Below, piece after piece: positions 37,270 through 63,300 of a DNA stretch of 64,000 nucleotides (the stretch's first letter is position 1; every line of letters starts with the position of its first letter). The DNA lies in NCBI GenBank assembly GCA_944472135.2, contig OX235270.1, forward strand, positions 42,966,352-43,030,351. The letters are read 5' to 3'. Origin of the DNA: Trichobilharzia regenti. Its lineage: Eukaryota; Platyhelminthes; Trematoda; Strigeidida; Schistosomatidae. The notes under the pieces are model-generated. The model had not been told where the DNA came from, made no database searches, and was given only the letters and a program-made list of their open reading frames with translations. The position numbers were made by a program, and so were the translations under genes.

Positions 37270-38430
37270 GAGTATCTGGTTGTCACGAAGAGCCTCCTCA
37301 GCCAAATATGCGACTGCCATATTTTATATCATGTTCTTTCCTATTGCTGCCAAACTGAGATAATGTGCCACCAATGACTGCTTTTTGGCATCAGTCCCCA
37401 AGTCATGCTTAAGTCGTGCAATTGGGTGGTGAGTGTAAAAAACTTTCAGTAGACCGATAGGACTGCCACAAACTTCCGTCTAGACAAAGCAGATACTTTG
37501 CTCAATTATTTTGTCAAAAAGGTAGCAATTTCAGAACAGTATCTCAAAAAACCACGATAATGCGAGACTTATGCCCGAGACCCATGTAACCCATGCACAC
37601 ACTTTGGTACGGACCAACATCCAGTAACCTCAGCTATTCTGGGTCACTTTTCATTCTTTCTGCACTGATTGTATCGCCCAAAACCCTTACTTCTGTTCTC
37701 AATGGACTACATTCAGAGGGTCTAACTGCGATTCCCACCTCCTCAAGGGCTCCAAAACCATCCGGAGTATTTCCATAAGTTCTTTTATATTATGACTGAA
37801 CACTAGGATATTGCCTAAATATACCGTGTAAATTTTTCGAATATTCTCTTAGGTTCCGTATATATCAATCTTTTAAACGTTATTGGTGCACTTTTTATCC
37901 TGACATGTACGGTCTGAAATTCACGTAGTCCAGCAGATCTAGTAAAAGAAGTCATAGTTCGATCAATAGGATGCAAGCGAACTTGCCAATATGTAGAAGC
38001 TAAATCAAGGATTGAAAACCAGATGGTTCTTGGTAACGCTTCCGAAATTTCATCAGTCTGCCACCCTTGATAAGCGTCTTTTCGCGCCTCTGAATCTGAT
38101 TTTCTGTAATTCTTGTATTAATGAAATGATTCGTTTTCCTCTTCAACTAACGCTACTAGGGAAGTTCACGGCTAATCTGATGGCGCAGTTATCTTTGTCG
38201 AAAACGTTTCCTCGGTAACACTTTCAAAGCCCAATCAGTGAAGCCTGCGACATCGGCACACAGCTTCTAGTGTCAAAATGGTGCTTTGTGTCTGCTATTC
38301 CCCCAAATCACCTGGCTACCAGAAGATTACCGCAGAAAAATCTGACTTTAGTTTATGTGCAGCCACTTTGCGTCCCGCAGGAACACGCACTGGCACTTCT
38401 TCCATCAAAATTGTGTCGTCAGCATTAACA
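37270..38430 (-). pseudogene. Decayed Ty3/Gypsy-type pol (RT and RNase H)
   Basis: Minus-strand fragments in order: RKDAYQGW, ISEALPRTIWFSILDLAS and TYWQVRLHPIDRTMTSFT (38080-37940), FKRLIYTEP, YLGNILVFSHN (about 37830-37800), LRMVLEPLEEVGIAVRPSEC (about 37760), VRVLGDTIS, and later GGTLSQFGSNRKEH plus GSRIF (about 37350-37310), an RNase H start. The YADD-type block has become YLGN, and frames change repeatedly. Domain order and the YWQV block fit Gypsy-type RT. It differs from the CsRn1-like copies in this window. Confidence 0.65.
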
Positions 38431-38618
38431 TTCATCCGCAGATATACAGTAATGTTGTCGAACACCCACCATAATCAGAACCTAATAGAGTAATCTCTTG
38501 AGATTCAGTATCGACACAGTCCCTGCAGTCATGTAGAAGATCATGTAGAATTAAGTCCCTCGCAGACGCACTAACCACTAGATAAAAATGCTATCTATGA
38601 TTATTATTATTGTATCTT

Positions 38619-38846
38619 TTAGTTCCTAGAGGAACATAGGGCTTCAGCTGCGCACCTCCATTTCCTTCCGTTTTCAGCCAACCTTTTCACCCAGCTCCAA
38701 GTTTGCCCACATGCTTTCATCTCCTCCTCGCATGACCTCCTCCAAGTCACCCTTGGATGACCAACTCGCCGCCTCCCTCTCGGGTTCCACTCGAGGGCTT
38801 GTCTAGTGATGTCACTTGCTGGTTTCCTCAGCGTATGGCCAGCCAA
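38619..38846 (-). pseudogene. RTE C-terminal domain
   Basis: Reads MAGHTLRKPASDITRQALEW, GRRRVGHPRVTWRR and KWRCAAEALCSSRN, the conserved tail of RTE polyproteins. It is separated from the RT frame by stops between 38846 and 39061. Confidence 0.75.
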
Positions 38847-39060
38847 TCCATCTCGATTTCTTCATGCCTATTTGTTTCACAATCGGTTCTTGCCGAGTTG
38901 GTTCGCTCACTGCCAGAGATCCCTGTTGCTGATCTTTCCTGGCCATCTGATCTTGAGTATTGAGCGAAGGCAACTGTTAATGAAGGTCTGCAGTTTGTTT
39001 GAGATGCGCTTTATGACGCGCAGTGCAAGTCTCTGATCCGTATAGTAGCACTGACTCACT

Positions 39061-40623
39061 TTACATTGGAGTTGAAAATCCGTATCTTATTTTTGATGGT
39101 GAGTGCTGTTGACCTCCACACAGATTTGAGAGTAATGATATCCTCATCAGTTCTGCCTGTAGTTGAAACGATGCTTCCCAGTTCGTTGGGTAGGTAAAGG
39201 AGGTTGTTTCTTTCAGGTTCCTCTCATTTATGCTGGCTGATTGTTGTTGTTGCCGTGGCTGTTGGTGTTGGCCAGGAATCTTCATCACCTCTGTTTTATC
39301 TATGTTCACTTGAAGTCCTATCTTTGATGCTTCTTCCGCCAACTTGTTGCTTTTCACTTGCATATCTTCCAGTTTGTGGGAAATCAGACGTATATCACCG
39401 GCGAAGTCCAGATCCTCCAAGTCTTTTGTGTGAGTCCATTTTATGCCCGTTCCCTCGTTGGTTGACGTTGTCTGCCGCATTATCCAATCTACTGCAATCA
39501 CGAAAATCATTGGCGATAGTAGACAGTCAGCTTGTCTTACTCCCGTCCTCACTTCGAAGGCTTCCGTAAGTTTCCCGTTGTGGTGTACTTGGCATGCAGC
39601 ATTGTCGTATAACTGTCGATGTATAATTGTCGATGGCACCCCATAGTAGCGAAGTAGTTGCCAAATGACCTCCCGATTGACGCTGTTGAGGTCCTTTTCA
39701 AGGTCGATTAAGTTGAAACAGAGAGGTGACTGCCATTCCAAGCTTTGTTCAATGATGATCCGTAGAGTGGCGATTTGATCAATACATGATTTGTTTCTCC
39801 TGAATCCGGCCTGTTCCGGACGAAGTTTTTGATCCAGGGTTTGTTTGATTCTCTCCAGGATGATGTGACTTAGTATTTTGCTTGGAATGGACAGAAGCAT
39901 AATTCCACGCCAGTTTTTACACTGACTTAAGTCTCCTTTCTTCGGAAGTTTGAATAAGTATCCGTTCTTCCAATCCTCGGGTACTTTGCCCTCTTTCCAC
40001 ACCTTCTCCAGCAGTGGCGTCATCAAGTCCGCTGTTGCCTCTGCGTCGATTTTCAAAGCTTCTGCTGGGATTCCATCTGGCCCTGGTGCTTTCCCAGCTT
40101 TCAGCATCTTGATGGCATTCAGGACTTCTGATTTCGTCCGGAGGTCGATGTTCACTGGTAGTTCTGCTTCCGTTGTTGGTATTGTTGGGCGCGTTGTAGG
40201 TGGCGGACGATTTAGAAGTCGTTTGAAGTGTTCAGCCCAGTGTTTTCTTTGCTCCACCTCTTTGGTGATTGACTTTCCATTGTCATCCTTCACTGGCTTA
40301 ATTTGTGTCGAACGTTTACCCAATAGGTACCTAGTTGTTTGGTAGAGTGTGGCGAGGTCTCCTTTGCATGCAGCTTGTTCTGCTTCACTTGCCATGGCTT
40401 CATAATATTTTCTTTTATCTTCCCTGGCACTCTTCTTTACTCTTTTGTTCAGTGTATTGTAGCTTGCATTCAACTCCTGTTTTTGTTGCTCGTCGGTGCA
40501 CTGGATAATCTTTTGTTTCACCATCTCTCTCTCTCTTCTATTAGTCTCCAAGTGTCCGTAGTGAGCCACTGTTTGTCCTGTCTCTTTTTTCTGCCTAGAA
40601 CTTCCATGCAGGTTTGACTCCAC
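39061..40623 (-). pseudogene. RTE reverse transcriptase (520-codon frame, catalytically altered)
   Basis: RT blocks in order: KAGKAPGPDGIPAEALK (near residue 175), KLPKKGDLSQCKNWRGI, LRPEQAGFRRNKSCIDQIAT, LIDLEKDLNSVNR, TGVRQADCLLSPMIF, LDFAGDIRLIS and LQVNIDKTEVM. The metal-binding FADD has become FAGD. The FDS of motif A has become LNS, and the GVRQG-CLLSP block carries an extra residue. The RT should be inactive. The frame is displaced from the endonuclease frame near 40520-40560. Its usual role is target-primed reverse transcription. Confidence 0.85.
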
Positions 40624-41318
40624 ACCGTTTTCAAGTTGTTCCAGTGCTTTTCGACGCTGACCTTTTCGCTGGTGTTGATTTGTGTCTCGGCTTTGTCCCT
40701 TATGATTGCTATGAAGATGTCCTTTGTATCCTGGTCCTTCAGTTTTTGAGTGTTGAACTTGGCTTGTGGTCTATCTGCAGCTCCTGATTCCCTGAAAGCT
40801 TTTAGTTTGATTTGGATTGTCCCTTGTACGAGATAGTGGTCTGAGCCAACGTCTGCTCCTCTTCTTGCTTTTGTGTCCAGTAGGCTGCGCCTCCACTTCC
40901 TTGAGCAGCATTGAGATGAAGTCAGTTTGGTTTTTGTTTGCCCGCCTGGTGACAGAGATATGGCCTTGTGGATATCTTTGTGCTTGCATACACTGCCACC
41001 AATCACCAGTTCGTTGAAGGCGCAGAAGTCGACGAAGAGTTCTCCATTTTCATTCATTTCTCCGAGAGCTTCTCTACCCATGATGAGTTCCCTTTCTGAG
41101 TTGTCTGGTCCCAGTTTGGCGTTCATGTCTCCCATTAGTATTTTCATGTCGCCAGCTGGAGTATTGTCCATTGTTGCCTGTAGTTGTCTGTAGAATTCTT
41201 TCTTTTCGAGGTCTGCGTTGTTTGTGGGTGCATAACATTGTATGATTGACACTTTCCTTCCTTTGGAGTTGAATCTGGCGGTCATTATCCTGGACGAGAT
41301 CGCTTCCCATTGCATCAA
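40518..41318 (-). pseudogene. RTE endonuclease (AP-type), N-truncated
   Basis: Contains SSRIMTARFNSKGRK, IIQCYAPTNNADLEK, KILMGDMNAKLGPDN (active-site GDMN), ELVIGGSVCKHKDIHK and RGADVGSDHYLV (SDH). Between about 40890 and 40945 the expected NQxDFIS segment lies in another frame (NKNQTDFISMLL), so two offsetting indels are present. A stop near 41337 separates the first HTEGVAVMM part. Confidence 0.8.
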
Positions 41319-41400
41319 GGCTTTCGTTGCCGTTGGTCACATCATGACAGCCACACCCTCGGTGTGCGTGTGGTTATCTATGATCACTTCTACTTTCTCA

Positions 41401-42689
41401 CAGAATTCTTAACCGCAAGATTATCTCCATTTTCGACCCCCTGGCCAATTGAAGCCATGTGTGGGGAGTGTGTGTTTGTTATTGCAAAGTCTCCCAGGTA
41501 ACGCTGCACGACCTGCAGTGGTGTCCATTAGGCGAGTGAGTGTTTTTCCTCAGAATCACACGGAAACTCTCGTTAAGTATTTGATTACACAGGGACCTGC
41601 CGGTATCTGGATTACAATAAGTACATCAATCAGTGACTCGCTGTTTTCTGCGAAAACGCGTGAATTCATCTGTCCTGCTCTGTGACATGGTTGTCTCGGA
41701 GAGTACTTTGCTTTATTGGCAGATATAGGGTATTTTCGTCCTCCCCATTGTCTCCTTATGGGCCAGTTTTCTTTGCTAATGAGACTTCATTGGCTTACTG
41801 AAATAGCTGACCAACCTTTTTCAGAACTGTTCTCTCGTAAATTTAGCAATAACTATTCCCCTAGGATTTCTCAAAGCTTCTGATGGCAATCTCAGCCTGT
41901 GACCTTTGACCGTTTCTTCGCATTCATACAACAGTTACCCTTTTCTCAAACTAGCGCATAATACTCAGACTAATCATCTCTGATGCGTCACCGTCAATGC
42001 CTAAGTTGGCCGATTCTCTTCAACGTAGTAGATATTCCTCTACACCAACCGCCTTATATTGATTGCTGGTATTAATGGAAGTCCTGTGCTACACCACATG
42101 TTTTGTGAAGAAAATGCTTGGCTTACAAACATAAGCAGTGCTTCTTCATTATCTGCTCCTAAGATATCAGTGCCTGAAATTTTCAGAACTTTCAAAGCAT
42201 GTAGTGGGATAGAGCAGAATACAATACTAGCTGACTGCTCCTCGCTAGAACCATCGGATATAAATCTGATACTCCTCCTACAGTGTTTGCAACTCGCCTG
42301 GAACAAACTCTTTCTTTACCACAAACCTCACTGTTAGCTTGCTACTCTCCAAACATCCTATTTTGTCAGTTATCGCTTATGCTATCTGAACTATCGTTGC
42401 AACTGCTTGCACTGAAACTGTCTGGGGAGTTGCGGTCGGAGTCACTGATGAGCTTGCTGATCCTTTTGTTGATGGGAGTTTGGGATCTTCATGAAATCTG
42501 GACGTCAGTTTTTCGAAACGCCAAACGACCCGAAAAACAGATGATGAAGGCACCAGATACCTTGTCAGAATGAACAACAGAATACACAGTGACCAGATAG
42601 GTCTGAACTGAGTCTTATGGCAAATGTAGAAGATAACTGAGAAATACAAAACAATCTGAACAATTTCTTGCCTGGAGGTTGTACCAATT
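41401..42689. other. Intergenic, no gene recognised
   Basis: Antisense open frames at 42040-42337 overlap each other and have no recognised domain. Nothing is called. Confidence 0.3.
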
Positions 42690-43163
42690 GAAACATACGT
42701 CAGGCCACACCTTGAGGTGCATAATATTATTGCACCCCCAATGCTGAGAACAGATGCCAACCTCTTGGAAAGAGTCCAACGACGGGCAACAATAGGAGTG
42801 GTTGGTCTCCGAAACAAACCATATGATGAAAGGCTGAAGAAATTAGGCCTGTTCACACTTAGTTACCGTCGGCCTTGGGGGGATTTGATTACTGCCTACA
42901 AAATAACAAATGACCAGAATCACCCAAACAAAGGTGTTCTGCCATTGAGTAGGTATAGGCTGCCACGTGGAAATCCCAGAAGGATAGCTCACCAGAGGGC
43001 AAGGACCCGGGTGCGCTCCCACTTCTTTTCACTGCGGGTTTGTCGTCCCTGGAATTCCTTGCCGGCAGATGTAGCTATGGCACCGTCTTCGGACGCCTTT
43101 AAGCGAAGGCTGGACAACCATGCAGCGATACAAGGACTGCACCCAAATGGCCTATCTCCTTAA
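42690..43163 (+). pseudogene. CR1-like RT C-terminal fragment
   Basis: Reads YVRPHLE, then DANLLERVQRRATIGVVGLR, YDERLKKLGLFTLSYRR, GDLITAYKI, HFFSLRVCRPWNSLPADV and APSSDAFKRRLDNH. This matches the C-terminal thumb/tail region of CR1/Jockey-type reverse transcriptases. The 5' part is missing and only this open segment remains. ATT-rich microsatellites follow. Confidence 0.8.
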
Positions 43164-43246
43164 AATCGCATTTACCAATCAGGATAGATAATTAAACTCG
43201 TCATTTTACTTCTTTACATTCTCTCCCGTCTTACTCTCCTGACAAC

Positions 43247-43423
43247 TTATTAATATTATAATTACTATTATTATTATTATTACTATTACCGATATATATA
43301 TTATTCTTCAAACTTAATGAGCTGACTGTTGTTACGTTTCCTATTTTCGTTTCTATCTCTTAGTCTGAATAGCTTCACTAATTATATCCATTATTATTAT
43401 TACTATTATTATTATTATTACTA
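43247..43423. repeat. ATT microsatellites
   Basis: Two interrupted TTA runs at 43247-43290 and 43390-43423, downstream of the CR1-like fragment. Confidence 0.8.
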
Positions 43424-44141
43424 TCTCTTTTCTCTTGTCGACAATACCGAAGGACTAACTGGTGAAAGGATCAACTCCAATCACAGTAGTAACAGTCTTA
43501 ACATACCTCATACTACAAACCACATATAATTAATCCCAGCACTACTCCCTTTGGAGTCAACCAAAGCTACGACAGTCGAGTGGCGGGACAAGCTACGCAG
43601 AAGTTTACCGAAGATCAAGAACCTAAACCTCACAATCAAGAAGCGAGCACAAAGAAATCAAATTGGTTTATACTAGCTCGTAAAAACGATATTGGATATT
43701 GGATATTGGAGAGCACTCCAGTAATTTAGCGGGAAGGACGAGTGTGGTGTGTGCATTTGGCAGGTATTTGCATTTCGGAGTCAGCAGACTATTTTAGTTG
43801 TTACATTAGATTGCTGTAATTAAGTTTTCATGGAATTTTCTTTATAATATCTTTACTGGCAGATGTACTAGTATTTAAATAGCTTAGAAAGGAGAAAGCA
43901 TGACAAACACCAAAACTGATATTCAGTTTTGCTTAATGTGTAGAATGAGATCTAAAATTTACGGTGGTTACAGCCAGACTTTTGCGCATTGTTGCGTAAA
44001 ATGAAACCATATATTTTAGCTTTGGTAGCGTAATGACCATTTTCTCTCTAGTTAATACCCTCAGTAAATGTAAACTAAACCTGTCTTTCTTTTCTAGTTA
44101 ATTAGACTTGTCTTGAACTGTCAGCGCGGTGGGGCTCCATA
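43424..44141. other. Region upstream of glutamate dehydrogenase
   Basis: Contains GGATATTGGATATTGG near 43693. A pyrimidine-rich TTTCTTTTCTAG (ending 44097) 44 nt before the ATG could be an acceptor for a 5' UTR intron or for spliced-leader trans-splicing, which flatworms use. This is inference. Confidence 0.35.
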
Positions 44142-58117
<13,976 letters not shown>

Positions 58118-58210
58118 TGTGTGCACATATACACATTCCTTGTGCCTCCGGTGTTTATTTTTCTGCGTACTTTGTTACCATTGTAGGTAACATTATGCAG
58201 GGTGGACTGC

Positions 58211-58216
58211 AATAAA
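58211..58216 (+). terminator. Polyadenylation signal of glutamate dehydrogenase
   Basis: AATAAA 94 nt after the TAA stop, followed by a second ATAAA-type sequence. Confidence 0.6.
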
Positions 58217-59243
58217 AATAAACTTCAAAACTTGCTTTACATATTTATTTACATGATGAAAGCACACGATGATTTGGCCTTTCACATTTGTGCACGCGCC
58301 ACATGTACTGCTATTTTTTATCACTATTATTCATTTGTAACTGATATGGTATTCAGTACAATGTGCACAAATATATGTAAGAAAACTTGATGTGGGCTTT
58401 TTTCGAATGTGTTAGTAATAATGGTAGATCAATATATGACAACACTTACTACACTACTCATATTCTGTTTTTCGTCTTAAAGGAGATTTCAACAGATTAT
58501 ATTTTAGTTGGCTTCTTCGTTAGTTTTCCACTTTGGTTGTTTCCTGGTCACGTACATACCGATAGTTCCAGTTGGTAGTTTTCTATGAACTGTTACATCA
58601 GGGCAGTAATTGTTTTTTTTCCACAAAACTTTCGACGTCAAATAGTATTTGTAAGTACTTACGATACATTCAGCTCTTAAAGGATTAATTAGAAGTTGTA
58701 ATTTAGAGTGCATTCCAGTTGAAGACAAAAATGAACTGCAGTAACATTCGGGCGAAACTTTCATAGTGTATTGTTTCAATCTCCAAGTGGTCATGCCTAC
58801 ATGATTGATAAATGTTGTCGTGAGTTATCTTTCTTAACTTTCAAGTCAGTATTACAAATAAACAAGGTGATTTCCGAAATCGATCCACCACAATCTAAAC
58901 TATTTGGTCTGTACGTTTAGTCTTCTTATTAGTGAATCTGAAATAACGAAATACAGTGACATTTCTCTGAAACCATTATATTTGAATGCCCCAGTTTTCC
59001 CAGATCATGCGTTCCTGATATTCACTGAAAGCTAAGTAACTAACTTCGTGATTATGTAGATTTATAAGACGTACAGTACATGAAGGGAACTGCAAAACTC
59101 AAAAGCCGTCCCTTATAATTTCACCACCTGACCTATTCTCCACAACCCTCAGTGGTCGCCCGTGACGGGAAAAAGATGCCTCTCTAAGAATGACCAAATA
59201 CAACATTACAAGATTTCACAGCTAAATCTCAACTTCCCTCACA
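58217..59243. other. Intergenic between GDH and the tandem array
   Basis: A 96-codon minus-strand frame at 58504-58794 has no splice support or recognised domain. No other feature was seen. Confidence 0.3.
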
Positions 59244-59329
59244 GTGTATATTCACTCGGTAAATCCTACCCAAGCTGGATATACGGTTAGTGAGGATGAG
59301 GATGTGATACACTTCACGGTTTAAACGAA

Positions 59330-59490
59330 CCACCATGCATATGGTTCGGAGTTCGAGCCCACGCTGCCCAACACCTAATATCTATGGTCGGCCTGCAAAA
59401 TTTGGGCTACCGATATCCATGCTGAAAATTCCATCCTTGTACCAAAACTACAGTGCGGAATCAAGCTGTAAATCAAAAGTAAAATAAAAA
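59330..59490 (+). mobile_element. SINE copy inside repeat unit 1
   Basis: CCATGCATATGGTTCGGAG, box B-like AGTTCGAGCCC, TATCTATGGTCGGCCTGC, GGGCTACCGATATCC and an AAAATAAAAAA tail match the SINE family. It is absent from units 2 and 3, where ACGAATTCAG is continuous. Confidence 0.75.
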
Positions 59491-60266
59491 ATTCATTAGT
59501 GTTCTAGCTAACGGAATCACTAAAATTCGTTCAGATAGGTATCCACACAAACAACGCCTAAAATATCTTCACTCAACAGGAGCGAATCATATGCAAGACT
59601 TTGTTCAATACTGCGTCCCGCCAGTGTCATCTAGATCAGCTAGAGTCTGTTGTAGCCAGTGAACATGAAAGTCGACAAGAATCACCCTCGTATGTGCATG
59701 TGTAATGAAACCGAGTGAGAATAGTGACAGCAGGTATGCCTGATGAACACTACTGGTTACCGATAACTCTCTGTAGACTTACGCGACTTCATTAGTTTGG
59801 ATGAAGTACCTTAATTAGTACAATGTGATTGTTCTGTACTCCCTTCACAGTCAGATATTACTACAGTCCGTAACGACTAACGAGCCGAATGGTGAGTGCA
59901 GGTTGATAAATATCGCAACTTTCAGACGCCGTTAAGTATGCCTGTATTTCTGTGTCTGTCAAAAAACGAAGATATCATTAATGCCTCTTCATCATAGTGG
60001 AAAGCCCACTTGTTCTTTCCAAACCACGTTCCACAGGATTCTTAGGTGCTTGTCATCGAGCTGATCGCCCCGTGTTTACTGCACCAAACCTTTTCTCCTT
60101 CTTTATAAATTTCGGATCATCATTTACCTGCACCAATCCAACAGAACTATCTTGGAAAGCCACACATTCAGAATTCAGGCTGCACCGGAGAAACGACTGG
60201 ACACATCGCACTAGTTACTAGTGTCCAATCAATGTATCCACTACAGTTCTACAGGAGGTCAATCGA

Positions 60267-60345
60267 TAGCCCGAATAAGTCAGTGGTACCGTCTCTGACT
60301 GCAGGACTGGATGACGCGGGTTCGAATCTCAGAAAGGACAAGAGT
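60267..60345 (+). repeat. tRNA-like segment within the tandem unit
   Basis: TAAGTCAGTGGTACCG (box A-like) and GGGTTCGAATCTC (box B) are spaced as in a tRNA gene. Repeats at +1619 and +3238. A SINE head is more likely than a working tRNA, since no complete acceptor stem is evident. Confidence 0.5.
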
Positions 60346-63300
60346 TCCTTCAAGGTCTCAGGTACGCCTTGCTGACTGGTGAGTGCGAACTAGCACGAAA
60401 CCTAGGTGCAAGGCTTCCTTCCGCTTGCCTCCAACCATCTAACACCCACACAATACCTAACACTCTAGCTAATCTAATCTAGTCAATAATTCATCGCCAC
60501 CATTCTTAAAAACTTCTTAGGTCATAACTCTAGCTCCTGCTGCTTTGCCTCGTTTTAGATCCGAAATAGTTTTGAAGCATCGCATACAGTTGCAGGATAG
60601 ATGTCGGTATCCGATGGAAGCTCTATTATGTCTGATTGTTTCATCGTCGTGCTTTAGATTGATTGAAACACTGAAATCTGATGGAAATATTAGGAATTCT
60701 CAAATAAAATTCATTAAAATATCGTCTTCACTAATTAGTAAAGCATAGTTTATCCTCATATTGAAAATTCATCTGTCTCTGAAGATTGGAAAGCTAATTA
60801 TAATAATGCAAGCATATATTTGAAGAATACACCTGTATGCACACGAAGACCTTAGCAAAAATCGTATAGTCGGAAGTTTCATGGAGAACAAACATGTTCC
60901 ATGTTGATAAGGAAGTTAGCTAAAATCAGAAATATTCACGTATATCTATCTCTAAGCTTCATTCCTCTTATCTCTTCCGTTTAGTTGTCTTGGCTGACAG
61001 CATTCTCTAAAGCTGCCTCAACGTGTATATTCACACGGTAAATACTACCCAAGCTGGATATACGGTTAGTGAGGATGAGGATGTGATAAGCTTCACGGTT
61101 TAAACGAATTCAGTAGAGTGTTCTAGCTAACGGAATCACTAAAATTCGTTCAGATAGGTATCCACACAAACAACGCCTAAAATATCTTCACTCAACAGGA
61201 GCGAATCATATGCAAGACTTTGTTCAATACTGCGTCCCGCCAGTGTCATCTAGATCAGCTAGAGTCTGTTGTAGCCAGTGAACATGAAAGTCGACAAGAA
61301 TCACCCTCGTATGTGCATGTGTAATGAAACCGAGTGAGAATAGTGACAGCAGGTATGCCTGATGAACACTACTGGTTACCGATAACTCTCTGTAGACTTA
61401 CGCGACTTCATTAGTTTGGATGAAGTACCTTAATTAGTACAATGTGATTGTTCTGTACTCCCTTCACAGTCAGATATTACTACAGTCCGTAACGACTAAC
61501 GAGCCGAATGGTGAGTGCAGGTTGATAAATATCGCAACTTTCAGACGCCGTTAAGTATGCCTGTATTTCTGTGTCTGTCAAAAAACGAAGATATCATTAA
61601 TGCCTCTTCATCATAGTGGAAAGCCCACTTGTTCTTTCCAAACCACGTTCCACAGGATTCTTAGGTGCTTGTCATCGAGCTGATCGCCCCGTGTTTACTG
61701 CACCAAACCTTTTCTCCTTCTTTATAAATTTCGGATCATCATTTACCTGCACCAATCCAACAGAACTATCTTGGAAAGCCACACATTCAGAATTCAGGCT
61801 GCACCGGAGAAACGACTGGACACATCGCACTAGTTACTAGTGTCCAATCAATGTATCCACTACAGTTCTACAGGAGGTCAATCGATAGCCCGAATAAGTC
61901 AGTGGTACCGTCTCTGACTGCAGGACTGGATGACGCGGGTTCGAATCTCAGAAAGGACAAGAGTTCCTTCAAGGTCTCAGGTACGCCTTGCTGACTGGTG
62001 AGTGCGAACTAGCACGAAACCTAGGTGCAAGGCTTCCTTCCGCTTGCCTCCAACCATCTAACACCCACACAATACCTAACACTCTAGCTAATCTAATCTA
62101 GTCAATAATTCATCGCCACCATTCTTAAAAACTTCTTAGGTCATAACTCTAGCTCCTGCTGCTTTGCCTCGTTTTAGATCCGAAATAGTTTTGAAGCATC
62201 GCATACAGTTGCAGGATAGATGTCGGTATCCGATGGAAGCTCTATTATGTCTGATTGTTTCATCGTCGTGCTTTAGATTGATTGAAACACTGAAATCTGA
62301 TGGAAATATTAGGAATTCTCAAATAAAATTCATTAAAATATCGTCTTCACTAATTAGTAAAGCATAGTTTATCCTCATATTGAAAATTCATCTGTCTCTG
62401 AAGATTGGAAAGCTAATTATAATAATGCAAGCATATATTTGAAGAATACACCTGTATGCACACGAAGACCTTAGCAAAAGTCGTATAGTCGGAAGTTTCA
62501 TGGAGAACAAACATGTTCCATGTTGATAAGGAAGTTAGCTAAAATCAGAAATATTCACGTATATCTATCTCTAAGCTTCATTCCTCTTATCTCTTCCGTT
62601 TAGTTGTCTTGGCTGACAGCATTCTCTAAAGCTGCCTCAACGTGTATATTCACACGGTAAATACTACCCAAGCTGGATATACGGTTAGTGAGGATGAGGA
62701 TGTGATAAGCTTCACGGTTTAAACGAATTCAGTAGAGTGTTCTAGCTAATGGAATCACTAAAATTCGTTCAGATAGGTATCCACACAAATAACGCCTAAA
62801 ATATCTTCACTCAACAGGAGCGAATCATATGCAAGACTTTGTTCAATACTGCGTCCCGCCAGTGTCATCTAGATCAGCTAGAGTCTGTTGTAGCCAGTGA
62901 ACATGAAAGTCGACAAGAATCACCCTCGTATGTGCATGTGTAATGAAACCGAGTGAGAATAGTGACAGCAGGTATGCCTGATGAACACTACTGGTTACCG
63001 ATAACTCTCTGTAGACTTACGCGACTTCATTAGTTTGGATGAAGTACCTTAATTAGTACAATGTGATTGTTCTGTACTCCCTTCACAGTCAGATATTACT
63101 ACAGTCCGTAACGACTAACGAGCCGAATGGTGAGTGCAGGTTGATAAATATCGCAACTTTCAGACGCCGTTAAGTATGCCTGTATTTCTGTGTCTGTCAA
63201 AAAACGAAGATATCATTAATGCCTCTTCATCATAGTGGAAAGCCCACTTGTTCTTTCCAAACCACGTTCCACAGGATTCTTAGGTGCTTGTCATCGAGCT

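Larger units (their letters stand above)
38605..41400 (-). mobile_element. RTE-clade (SR2-like) non-LTR retrotransposon, 5'-truncated
   Basis: Single-ORF RTE architecture read leftward: endonuclease (about 41400-40650), RT (40520-39200), C-terminal domain (38850-38620), then a tail with ATAATAATAATCAT near 38600. The 5' end is missing: the endonuclease begins at an HTEGVAVMM stretch. The upper limit at 41400 is approximate. Confidence 0.8.

Noticed and set aside
42377..42856. 159-codon minus-strand frame
   Set aside because: Antisense to the CR1-like RT fragment; no independent support.
58504..58794. 96-codon minus-strand frame downstream of GDH
   Set aside because: No splice sites, homology or conserved motif.
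59733..59760. CTGATGA in the tandem unit as a hammerhead core
   Set aside because: No GAAA with a pairing stem II follows at the right distance.
59997..60748. 74- and 67-codon frames repeated in every tandem unit
   Set aside because: They begin at GTG or TTG, lack any domain, and their conservation follows from unit identity.
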